A stretch of DNA of 64,000 bases, taken from contig CANRNT010000004.1 in the NCBI GenBank assembly GCA_947631995.1, positions 23,134-87,133 of the forward strand, written 5' to 3'. The notes below the pieces were generated by a model. The model was not told the DNA's origin and did not search any database. It was given only the letters and a program-made list of their open reading frames with translations. This DNA comes from an uncultured Clostridia bacterium. GTDB taxonomy: Bacteria > Bacillota > Clostridia > Oscillospirales > Ruminococcaceae. Positions 57,561 through 64,000 of this stretch are shown here, one piece after another; positions within the stretch are counted from its first letter, which is position 1; each line of letters begins with the position of its first letter. Position numbers and translations under genes: made by a program.

Positions 57561-57587
57561 CTCCTTTGCGTCATTTATTATACTTGA

Positions 57588-58157
57588 TCATTCTTCGGCG
57601 GTCTGACCGTCGGTCTCCTCTGCGGTTATATCGTCTATCGTCATCTGGTCAGGGTCTGCCGATATATCGGGAAGCTGAGAAAGCGACGACATTTTGAAAC
57701 ATCTGAGAAAATTGCTCGTAGTTTTATAGGCTATCGGTCTGCCGGGAAGATCGAGCCTTCCCGCTTCGGCGAGCAAACCCTTTTCCACCAGCGAATTTAC
57801 CGTTGACGAGCTGTCAACTCCCCTTACGCTTTCAACAAAGCCTTTTGTTACTGGCTGATTATACGCAGCTATGGTCAGCACCTCCATAGCCGCCGGCGAA
57901 AGCGCGGTATTTCTTTTTTCCTCCAAAGCTTTTTTGACAAATCCGCCGTACTCGTTCCTTACGGTCATCTGATACTCTCCGTCCAGCTCTAGCACGCACA
58001 GCGCGCCTTTGCTCAGTCTGTCATTGAGCAGTTTTATTATCTTAGGCGCTTCGTCGCTCTCTATTTCTAGAGCCTGTGCCAGTTTATCGTTATCTATCGG
58101 TTCGCCGCTTGCAAAAAGCGCTGCTTCAGCGAGCGTTACGAGTTCATCTATCTGCAT
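57588..58157 (-). CDS. scpB: Segregation and condensation protein B
   Basis: A 189-residue winged-helix kleisin partner of SMC. It contains AAEALFASGEP-like start (LVTLAEAALFASGEPI), LVTIAAYNQPVTKGFVESVRGVDSSSTVNSLVEKGLL in parts (about 100-140) and GRPIAYKTTSNFLRCF. The start is ATG at 58157, overlapping the scpA end by ten bases; an in-frame upstream extension inside scpA is rejected. ScpA and ScpB load SMC for chromosome segregation. Confidence 0.94.
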   Translation of the reverse strand: MQIDELVTLAEAALFASGEPIDNDKLAQALEIESDEAPKIIKLLNDRLSKGALCVLELDGEYQMTVRNEYGGFVKKALEEKRNTALSPAAMEVLTIAAYNQPVTKGFVESVRGVDSSSTVNSLVEKGLLAEAGRLDLPGRPIAYKTTSNFLRCFKMSSLSQLPDISADPDQMTIDDITAEETDGQTAEE

Positions 58158-59059
58158 AAGCTTGTACCTTTCTTTACATATCCCCAATAATTTGCTTTTC
58201 TGAGCGCGCCCTGCGCAATAGTATAATGACGTATCACAGCGGGATTGTTCCACAGATTGACTTTTACCGAAGAGCCGTTCTTTCTGCTGTCCTCTACTGT
58301 TTCATCTTCGTTGTTACTGCTTTCCTCCGAGGGCTTGTCCACATTATTCTTGCGTTTTCTGGCGGCTGTAAAGAAAAGCATACTGTTATCGTCGTTCAGC
58401 TTTATCCTGCCCGACCTTGTCAGCTCCAATACGGCGAGGAAAGTAGCTACCCTTTCGCTCTTATCCGTCATTCCCTCATACAGGCTGTCCATAGAACAGC
58501 AGCCCGTACTGTAAAGCGTTTTCATAATATGGATTATCTTTGAAGTCACCGAAACTATACGGCGTGAAACTATCGGCTCGAAAACCGAAGCCTTTATCGG
58601 CTGGGTTCTCTGCGCTCTGGCAAACACTCCCATATACGCGTCTTTGAGGACGCTCGGCTCGTGCATGACATTATATGTCTTATCCACCTCGAGCTTCATC
58701 GGCTCTCTGACGAAGCTTTCACCGCCTATATACTTTTCGGAGAGCATTTTTGCCGCCATTTTGCACATTGAATACTCAATGAGCCTGCCCTCCAGCTCTT
58801 TTTTCAGCTCCTGAGCTTCTTCGGGCTTTGGCAGCAGGCTGACGGTCTTTATATATATAAGTCTTGCCGCCATTTCGAGAAACTCTCCCGCCGTTTCAAG
58901 GTCGGTATCGTCTATCTGCTCCATATATTCCAGATACTGCTCGAGCAGCGAGGATATCTCTATATCGTAGATATTTAGCTTATGCTTTGTTATAAGGTAC
59001 AAAAGCAGGTCGAGCGGACCTTCAAAGTCCTTCAGTTTAAAGGTAAGTTCTTCATTCAT
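58148..59059 (-). CDS. scpA: Segregation and condensation protein A
   Basis: A 303-residue kleisin. The N-terminal FKLKDFEGPLDLLLYLITKHKLNIYDI is diagnostic of ScpA, and the C-terminus has a winged helix that contacts SMC. A polar Ser/Asn/Glu-rich insertion at about 240-265 extends the C-terminal region compared with many homologues (about 250 residues). GGTG precedes the ATG. It follows the site-2 protease gene by six bases. Confidence 0.94.
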   Translation of the reverse strand: MNEELTFKLKDFEGPLDLLLYLITKHKLNIYDIEISSLLEQYLEYMEQIDDTDLETAGEFLEMAARLIYIKTVSLLPKPEEAQELKKELEGRLIEYSMCKMAAKMLSEKYIGGESFVREPMKLEVDKTYNVMHEPSVLKDAYMGVFARAQRTQPIKASVFEPIVSRRIVSVTSKIIHIMKTLYSTGCCSMDSLYEGMTDKSERVATFLAVLELTRSGRIKLNDDNSMLFFTAARKRKNNVDKPSEESSNNEDETVEDSRKNGSSVKVNLWNNPAVIRHYTIAQGALRKANYWGYVKKGTSLCR

Positions 59060-59065
59060 CTGCTT

Positions 59066-59758
59066 TTACACCAACGCTTCTATCCAGTTTGTCACCAAAG
59101 CATAAAGGTCAAACACAAGGCCGTTGAGCCAGCCAAGCGGTACGGTAAGCGCTCTCGAACACAGCAGGACGATAAATATTATATTTATCATCATCTGATT
59201 TTCTGCGAGAAATCTTTCGTACTTAACCGATGTAAAGTAAGATATGACCTTAGAGCCGTCAAGCGGCGGGATAGGTATCATATTGAATATCGCCAGACCT
59301 ATATTTATTGACACAAGAAAATACAAAAACAGAATGGCATAATACATACCCGTATTGTTAGTACCCGCGATATAATACAGAGTACCGCTTTTCATATAAT
59401 AATCGTCCGACAGTCCGAGCGTTATACGAAGAGCTATCATAGCCAAAAACGCAACTATCATATTGGAGACAGGCCCTGCCAAGGCTGTAAGAGCGTAATC
59501 TCTTCTGTAATGCTTAAAGCTCAAGGGGTTTATCGGAACAGGCTTTGCCCAGCCGAAGCCCGTGAGTACCAGCAGTATAGCGCCTATCGGGTCAATATGG
59601 GCAAGAGGGTTCATAGTCAGTCTGCCCTTATACATAGCGGTTCTGTCGCCGCACTTATAGGCAGTCCAGGCGTGCGCGAACTCATGTATCGGCAGCACCA
59701 TAAATATTATAAGTATTCTTGTTCCGTACTCAATTACCCTCTGAGCGTCAAGATGCAT
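59066..59758 (-). CDS. Site-2 protease family (M50) membrane protein
   Basis: A 230-residue intramembrane zinc metalloprotease of the M50 family. The active site HEFAH is at about residue 25-29, and the third metal ligand lies in IPPLDGSKV (about 166). It has about five membrane helices and lacks a PDZ domain, like B. subtilis YwhC. It is the first gene of the scpA-scpB cluster; AAAGGAG precedes the ATG. The substrate is unknown. Confidence 0.92.
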   Translation of the reverse strand: MHLDAQRVIEYGTRILIIFMVLPIHEFAHAWTAYKCGDRTAMYKGRLTMNPLAHIDPIGAILLVLTGFGWAKPVPINPLSFKHYRRDYALTALAGPVSNMIVAFLAMIALRITLGLSDDYYMKSGTLYYIAGTNNTGMYYAILFLYFLVSINIGLAIFNMIPIPPLDGSKVISYFTSVKYERFLAENQMMINIIFIVLLCSRALTVPLGWLNGLVFDLYALVTNWIEALV

Positions 59759-59793
59759 ACCCTATTTCTCCTTTTTTAATAACAGTTATATTT

Positions 59794-59822
59794 ATTATAA
59801 TATATTTTTATTAAAATTACAA
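59794..59822 (-). promoter_or_regulatory. Sigma-A promoter of the site-2 protease-scpAB cluster
   Basis: On the minus strand TTGTAA (59817-59822) and TATAAT (59794-59799) are 17 bases apart in an AT-rich region. Confidence 0.78.
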
Positions 59823-59903
59823 GGCTATTTTAAGCATTTTTTTGTAAGAACATATAAAAAATTTAAAAAAACGTCCCGCAGACAAATTTTTTTTGAAAAT
59901 CTC

Positions 59904-59932
59904 TTGCAATTTGAATTGATTTCTGCTAAAAT
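59904..59932 (+). promoter_or_regulatory. Sigma-A promoter of rpmB
   Basis: TTGCAA (59904-59909) and TAAAAT (59927-59932) with a 17-base spacer, 45 bases before the start codon. Confidence 0.75.
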
Positions 59933-59977
59933 AGTAATGTTGCATATTTTACAAATTTCAAAAGGGGGTGCGACCTG

Positions 59978-60163
59978 ATGGCAAAATGTGATTTTTGCGG
60001 TAAAGGTGTAACTTTCGGGATAAAGGTATCTCACTCACACAGAAGAACAAACAGAACATGGAAGCCTAACGTCAGAAGAGTAAAGGCTGTTATCAACGGC
60101 ACTCCTTGTCACGTTTACGCTTGCTCGAGATGCCTGCGTTCGGGAAAGGTAGAAAGAGCTTAA
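59978..60163 (+). CDS. rpmB: 50S ribosomal protein L28
   Basis: A 61-residue bL28 of the zinc-binding type, with Cys4/Cys7 and Cys49/Cys52. The body has KGVTFGIKVSHSHRRTNRTWKPNVRRVKAVING in layout, standard for L28. AAAGGGGG precedes the ATG. It is a single-gene unit with promoter and terminator. Confidence 0.96.
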   Translation: MAKCDFCGKGVTFGIKVSHSHRRTNRTWKPNVRRVKAVINGTPCHVYACSRCLRSGKVERA

Positions 60164-60209
60164 CGAAAGTTTTTGCAAGATAATACCTTGTATCCGTATA
60201 AAAAAGTAA

Positions 60210-60245
60210 TGCCTGCTTCGTTTTTATGAAGCAGGCAGTTTTTTT
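60210..60245. terminator. Terminator of rpmB, probably bidirectional
   Basis: A perfect 10-base-pair stem TGCCTGCTTC/GAAGCAGGCA with an 8-base loop, then a run of T on the plus strand and TTTTT on the minus strand. It lies between the convergent rpmB and sulfatase genes. Confidence 0.92.
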
Positions 60246-60261
60246 ATCCGTGCAGGCAGTT

Positions 60262-62448
60262 TTATCCGCCGCTGTCATTGCTGTCGTCCGAGGACTCATC
60301 AGCCTCACGGGCTTCGCGTATCAGGTCGTGATAGATTATAGAGTTGGAAACCTCTATCCTCTTTGTGGCATAGTCGTAATAATACTGTATATAATCCTCG
60401 TCCACCACTCCGTCGTTTATAAGCGCGTTCATATTTTCCGAAGAATACTCGCTTTGAGACTTTTTGAACTGGCCGTCGCGCTCCTCGGAATAAACGGGGC
60501 TCTTATAATCCTTATATATCTGATTGCAGGAAACGAGCGTTGAAAGGTTCTTATACTTTGTCAAATCAAAATAGTCGCCCGACTGGCTGTCGTAATACAC
60601 CTTATCGGTGATAAAGCTGGCGTCGGGGAGGATAACTATATTCTCCTCGTTCTTCTTCATACTGAATATATCCGTACCCAAAGCATACTCGCTCTCAAAG
60701 CCGAACATATTTCCCAAAGTCGGCAGGCAGTCATACATACCCATAACCTTGGTTATTTCCTTAGGCTTGCACGGCATATCCTTTGCCCAGATAATGAACG
60801 GCACTCCGCGGTTGAGGTTATACATAAAGTCGTTTATCTCTATATACCCCTCATCGTCGCTGTCGAGGACCTCATCTTCAAACGGGTCATAGTTATAGTA
60901 ATACTCATACTCAGGCTCTTTTATCTTAGCGTCGTGGTCGCCGTAAATAGCTATGACCGTATCATCGAGCAGTCCTGCGCTGTCGAGGTCGTTTATGAAC
61001 TGTCCTATCGCCTCGTCGGCGTAGTGCACCGACTTGAAATAGCTTCCCAGCGTAGTACCCTCGAGGAAATCCGCAGATATCTCCTCATACGAGCCTGTTT
61101 CCTCGTTATACCTCTTATATTTGAAATCTACTTTATAATCGCTGTAATTCTCGATATCCGTAAACGGAGTATGGTTGGTGAGCATTATCATAACGCCGTA
61201 ATAATTATCGTATTCCTGCGCGATCTTCTGTATTTTAGATATCGACTGGCGGAAGAACGATTTATCCGAAAGTCCCAGTCCTATCGACTCGTCGATGACG
61301 AAATCGCTCGTATAGTTATAAAGCTTCTGATACCCGAGCGAGCTGTGCAGGTTCAGTCTGTTCCAGTAAGAACCGTTATTTCCGTGCATACTGAACGCAT
61401 AATAGCCCTGTTCCCCGAGGAGCTTAGGTATCGAGATATACTCTCTGTCCCAGTAATTTATGGCTACCGTACCGCTTGAAGCGGGAAGCATTGAGGTCGA
61501 GAACACAAATTCGCTGTCGGAGCTGGTTCCGACGCTCTCCTGAGAATGGAAGTTTGAGAAATACAGTCCCTCGCTCGCAAGCTTCTGCAAATTCGGCGTG
61601 AGCGGCTCGCCGTTGATATATGTATCCAAGGTAAAATTCTGTATGCTTTCCGCGTGGATGACCAAAAGATTCTTGCCCTTGAAAATATCGGTATACTCAT
61701 TGCGACTCATACTTTCAGCGTTTTCGTCATAAAACTCCGAAAATGTCTGCTGGCTCTCCTCATATCCCCATACCGTATTGAACTTTGCCGAGATAGACGA
61801 TACGACGTCGCTTATCTGGTAAATGCACAATCCGAACTTGCCAAGGACATATTCTCTGTTCCATTGCTTGCGAAGCCTTGAAAAGTCCGTTCCGTCGAGC
61901 GTAACGGCGAACACAGCCAGACACACAGCGCCTATAAGCAGCAGTCTGCCGGGCATTTTCTTTCCTTTCTGCACATTATAAGCGTTCTCAAAATGCTGCG
62001 GACGTCTTTTCTTCAGCAGAAAATGCACCGTCGGCACCGCTATAACAGACCATATGAACACCAAGTCCTTTGGCTCTAAAATATAGCCGGTAACAGCGTT
62101 TGCAACTCCGCCGAGCTGCGAAGCTGTAGAGAGCATAGAAAGTGATATAAACGAACGGTAATTGGTATAATATACGGAATTTGCTCCGCAAAGAAAAGCA
62201 AACAGAAGAGCCATTATAGTATAATATATCACACGGCGCTTCGGCTTTATCAGATATCCGAACGTACAAAATATCAGGCACATTCCCAGCTCCGCCAACA
62301 AAGGCTGGAACGCCCAGTAATTCTTTACGGTAAACGCTCTTAATATGTAGGAGTTCACGATACAGCCGACAACAAACGACATCATAACATAGTTATGACT
62401 CATAAAGCCCTTTATCCTGACCCCTATCGCTTTGATCTTATCTTTCAT
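60262..62448 (-). CDS. LTA synthase family sulfatase-like membrane protein
   Basis: A 728-residue protein with about five N-terminal membrane helices (residues 15-210) and an extracytoplasmic alkaline-phosphatase-fold domain like LtaS. The probable catalytic Thr is in SVGTSSDSEF (about 306), other metal residues are in NLLVIHAES (about 265), MHGNNGSYW and GDHD (about 502). Such enzymes transfer phosphoglycerol to teichoic or other glycopolymers. The C-terminal 40 residues are acidic and Ser/Asp-rich. The ATG at 62448 has GAGG nine bases upstream; a TTG at 62484 lacks a site. Confidence 0.88.
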   Translation of the reverse strand: MKDKIKAIGVRIKGFMSHNYVMMSFVVGCIVNSYILRAFTVKNYWAFQPLLAELGMCLIFCTFGYLIKPKRRVIYYTIMALLFAFLCGANSVYYTNYRSFISLSMLSTASQLGGVANAVTGYILEPKDLVFIWSVIAVPTVHFLLKKRRPQHFENAYNVQKGKKMPGRLLLIGAVCLAVFAVTLDGTDFSRLRKQWNREYVLGKFGLCIYQISDVVSSISAKFNTVWGYEESQQTFSEFYDENAESMSRNEYTDIFKGKNLLVIHAESIQNFTLDTYINGEPLTPNLQKLASEGLYFSNFHSQESVGTSSDSEFVFSTSMLPASSGTVAINYWDREYISIPKLLGEQGYYAFSMHGNNGSYWNRLNLHSSLGYQKLYNYTSDFVIDESIGLGLSDKSFFRQSISKIQKIAQEYDNYYGVMIMLTNHTPFTDIENYSDYKVDFKYKRYNEETGSYEEISADFLEGTTLGSYFKSVHYADEAIGQFINDLDSAGLLDDTVIAIYGDHDAKIKEPEYEYYYNYDPFEDEVLDSDDEGYIEINDFMYNLNRGVPFIIWAKDMPCKPKEITKVMGMYDCLPTLGNMFGFESEYALGTDIFSMKKNEENIVILPDASFITDKVYYDSQSGDYFDLTKYKNLSTLVSCNQIYKDYKSPVYSEERDGQFKKSQSEYSSENMNALINDGVVDEDYIQYYYDYATKRIEVSNSIIYHDLIREAREADESSDDSNDSGG

Positions 62449-62511
62449 ATGTTTTATCCTCTTAGACTGACCCTGCGAAGGCAATTAGTGTTTATACATA
62501 TTTACTAATAT

Positions 62512-62540
62512 ATTGTACCTCTGTTTGTCCGATTTGTCAA
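62512..62540 (-). promoter_or_regulatory. Sigma-A promoter of the sulfatase gene
   Basis: On the minus strand TTGACA (62535-62540) and TACAAT (62512-62517) are 17 bases apart. Confidence 0.82.
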
Positions 62541-62663
62541 CGGTCAAAATATAACATATTCACCGATTATTATTTTTTTGTATAAAACTCAACATAATTA
62601 TCTGCCCACAATGCTGTGTTTTTGTGATTTTGACCTCACCGCGGGCAAAGTTTTTCCAATGGC

Positions 62664-62692
62664 TTGCAATTGTCGTGACTATATGTTACAAT
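62664..62692 (+). promoter_or_regulatory. Sigma-A promoter of the DHH phosphoesterase gene
   Basis: TTGCAA (62664-62669) and TACAAT (62687-62692) are 17 bases apart, about 65 bases before the start codon. Confidence 0.75.
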
Positions 62693-62758
62693 ATATTGTG
62701 ATGATAATTACATCGAATGTTAATATTTTTATAGTTTTAACGTCAAAGGAGCTGCAAT

Positions 62759-63760
62759 ATGAAAGATCTACCAACTCTTGTGAACATACTTAAAGGCGGC
62801 AGAGTATTCATACAAACTCACAATTACCCCGATCCCGACGCTATTGCTTCGGCTTTCGGTCTGCAAAAGCTTCTGGAAAAATTCGGTATCTCGTCTGTGA
62901 TATGTTACGACGGGGCTGCCGAAAAGCTGTCGGCTTTGACCATGCTGAACAATTTTTCCATTGAAATGGTTCGCTGCGACGATATCAAGGACATGACCGC
63001 AGAGGACAAAATAGTTGCCGTTGACGCCCAGAAGCTCAACACCAATCTGACCGACCTTATCGGCGACGAGGTTGCCTGCATTGACCATCACCCGACTATG
63101 AAAGAGTGTGAATACAAGTACAAGGACGTTCGCATAACGGGAGCGTGCGCTTCGCTGATAGCAGAGTACTACTTTGACAACGGTATCGTCCCAGAAAAGA
63201 ACGTGGCCTCCGCTCTGGTATACGGCATAAAAATGGACACGGCTGACTTTTCCAGAGGCGTAACGCAATTTGATGTTGATATGTATGCAAGGCTTTTTCA
63301 GTATGCGGACAACGAGATCCTCGACAGAATGAAGCTGAACACCATGGAATTTGCCGATCTGAAGGCATACGGAAGCGCGATAAAAAACATAAAGATCTAC
63401 AATAACGTAGGTTATGCTTTTATTCCGTTTGAATGTCCTGACGCGCTGATAGCTATGATATCAGACTTTATTCTGGCGCTTGACATCATAGAATTCAGCG
63501 TTGTATACGCTGTGAGAGGCTCAGGCTATAAGTTTTCTGTACGCTCCGAGATACCAAAGCTCCATGCAGGACGTATAATCAGCATGGCTCTCTCTTCATG
63601 CGGAAGCGGCGGCGGACACGCGCGTATGGCAGGAGGTTACGCTGACAAGGCAAAGCTCTCTTCGGGCGGCGACATGATAGATTTTCAGGTACGCAGTTTG
63701 TTTGACAAGGCTATCAAGCAATATGTCAGCGAAAACCGTGAAGACGGCAGCGCAGAATAA
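62759..63760 (+). CDS. DHH family phosphoesterase (NrnA-like)
   Basis: A 333-residue cytoplasmic phosphoesterase with the DHH domain (HNYPDPDAIASAFGL near residue 21; VDAQKLN; IDHHPTMKE about 108; MDTADF) and a C-terminal DHHA1 domain with the GGGHARMAGG motif (about 283). The family degrades short oligoribonucleotides, pAp or cyclic di-nucleotide products. AAAGGAG lies before the ATG. It has its own promoter and terminator. Confidence 0.9.
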   Translation: MKDLPTLVNILKGGRVFIQTHNYPDPDAIASAFGLQKLLEKFGISSVICYDGAAEKLSALTMLNNFSIEMVRCDDIKDMTAEDKIVAVDAQKLNTNLTDLIGDEVACIDHHPTMKECEYKYKDVRITGACASLIAEYYFDNGIVPEKNVASALVYGIKMDTADFSRGVTQFDVDMYARLFQYADNEILDRMKLNTMEFADLKAYGSAIKNIKIYNNVGYAFIPFECPDALIAMISDFILALDIIEFSVVYAVRGSGYKFSVRSEIPKLHAGRIISMALSSCGSGGGHARMAGGYADKAKLSSGGDMIDFQVRSLFDKAIKQYVSENREDGSAE

Positions 63761-63765
63761 CAGCA

Positions 63766-63797
63766 CAGGTCGGGCAGATGTCCGACCTGATATTTTT
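63766..63797 (+). terminator. Terminator of the DHH phosphoesterase gene
   Basis: A perfect 8-base-pair stem CAGGTCGG/CCGACCTG with an 8-base loop, followed by ATATTTTT. Confidence 0.9.
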
Positions 63798-63854
63798 ATG
63801 CGCCATATTTTATATACTGGAGTTGGTTAATTGTTTTAAATATCTATTAAAGGA

Positions 63855-63883
63855 TTGACAAACGGCGGAGTATAGTGTATAAT
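63855..63883 (+). promoter_or_regulatory. Consensus sigma-A promoter of tRNA-Pro
   Basis: TTGACA (63855-63860), 17-base spacer, TATAAT (63878-63883); both hexamers are perfect. The tRNA begins 13 bases after the -10 element. Confidence 0.95.
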
Positions 63884-63895
63884 AAATAAGGTTAT

Positions 63896-63972
63896 CGAGG
63901 TGTGGCTCAGTTTGGTAGAGCGCTGCGTTCGGGACGCAGAGGTCGTGGGTTCAAGTCCCGTCACCTCGACCA
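63896..63972 (+). tRNA. tRNA-Pro (anticodon CGG)
   Basis: A 77-base tRNA with the acceptor stem CGAGGTG/CACCTCG, D-arm, anticodon stem CTGCG/CGCAG with loop TTCGGGA giving anticodon CGG, T-arm with GGTTCAAGTC, and an encoded CCA end. It reads the proline codon CCG. It has a near-perfect promoter and no other tRNA next to it within the window. Confidence 0.97.
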
Positions 63973-64000
63973 CAATATATAACGAATAATCGCCACTTTT

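Noticed and set aside
60228..60265. A direct repeat of GCAGGCAGTTTT...ATCCG near the rpmB terminator
   Set aside because: It is short (about 15 bases, two copies), overlaps the terminator and the end of the sulfatase gene, and has no sign of being mobile.

Overview
The window looks like chromosomal core DNA of an anaerobic, spore-forming, Gram-positive Clostridia, most likely Ruminococcaceae/Oscillospiraceae. Sporulation genes (spmA, spmB, spoVS, ytfJ/gerW, tepA, a ylzJ-like gene), an AbrB-type regulator with Spo0A-like boxes, a ferredoxin-dependent 2-oxoacid oxidoreductase, a type III glutamine synthetase and two gene fusions common in Clostridia (IspH-S1/RpsA and Cmk-PlsC) all point there. 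No phage, insertion sequence, CRISPR array or resistance island is visible. Most genes after 28.5 kb lie on the minus strand. Many operons have readable sigma-A promoters with 16-17 bp spacing and simple hairpin terminators, and TTG start codons appear to be frequent.

Layout. 1-5.5 kb (minus): an operon of two lipoproteins, an ABC ATPase and two ABC-2 type permeases, the last one running off the left edge and continuing in frame into a lipoprotein-like segment. 5.8-8.8 kb: spmAB, divergent abrB, then ymdB-spoVS. 8.9-12.2 kb: a ParA-like ATPase followed by korD-korA-korB-korC. 12.3-18 kb: nadB, a small membrane protein, nadC, udp, an unrecognised protein and a D,D-carboxypeptidase. 18-21.8 kb: a small membrane protein, hflX, a C39-like lipoprotein and an AEC transporter. 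21.8-26.3 kb: a candidate small RNA, pyrE, a palindromic element, then the ferrous-iron operon feoA-feoA-feoB plus a Cys-rich accessory protein, carrying three copies of GTTAG-N6-CTAAC. 26.4-28.5 kb: pepF and a small unknown.

28.6-33.5 kb (minus): a six-gene operon in which five genes encode zinc-ribbon proteins, including an SPFH protein like B. subtilis YdjI and a YdjG-like protein, plus three related single-ribbon proteins. This is the least ordinary gene system in the window. 33.7-36 kb: thiN, an acyl-ACP thioesterase and an amidohydrolase. 36-42 kb: glnN with an SCP2-like protein, a THUMP methyltransferase and a class A penicillin-binding protein. 42-53.5 kb: a long minus-strand cluster tepA-ylzJ-uppP-ftsK/spoIIIE-MBL-DUF3006-rpiR-baiN-cmk/plsC-ispH/rpsA. 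53.6-59.8 kb: site-2 protease, scpA, scpB, DUF2953, ytfJ, dacF, rluB and a small unknown. 60-64 kb: rpmB, an LTA-synthase-like sulfatase, a DHH phosphoesterase and tRNA-Pro(CGG).

Regulation that can be read from the DNA includes the feo operators, paired Spo0A-like boxes between spmA and abrB, a long inverted repeat that would hide the dacF ribosome binding site in readthrough transcripts, and two intergenic blocks of stacked hairpins.
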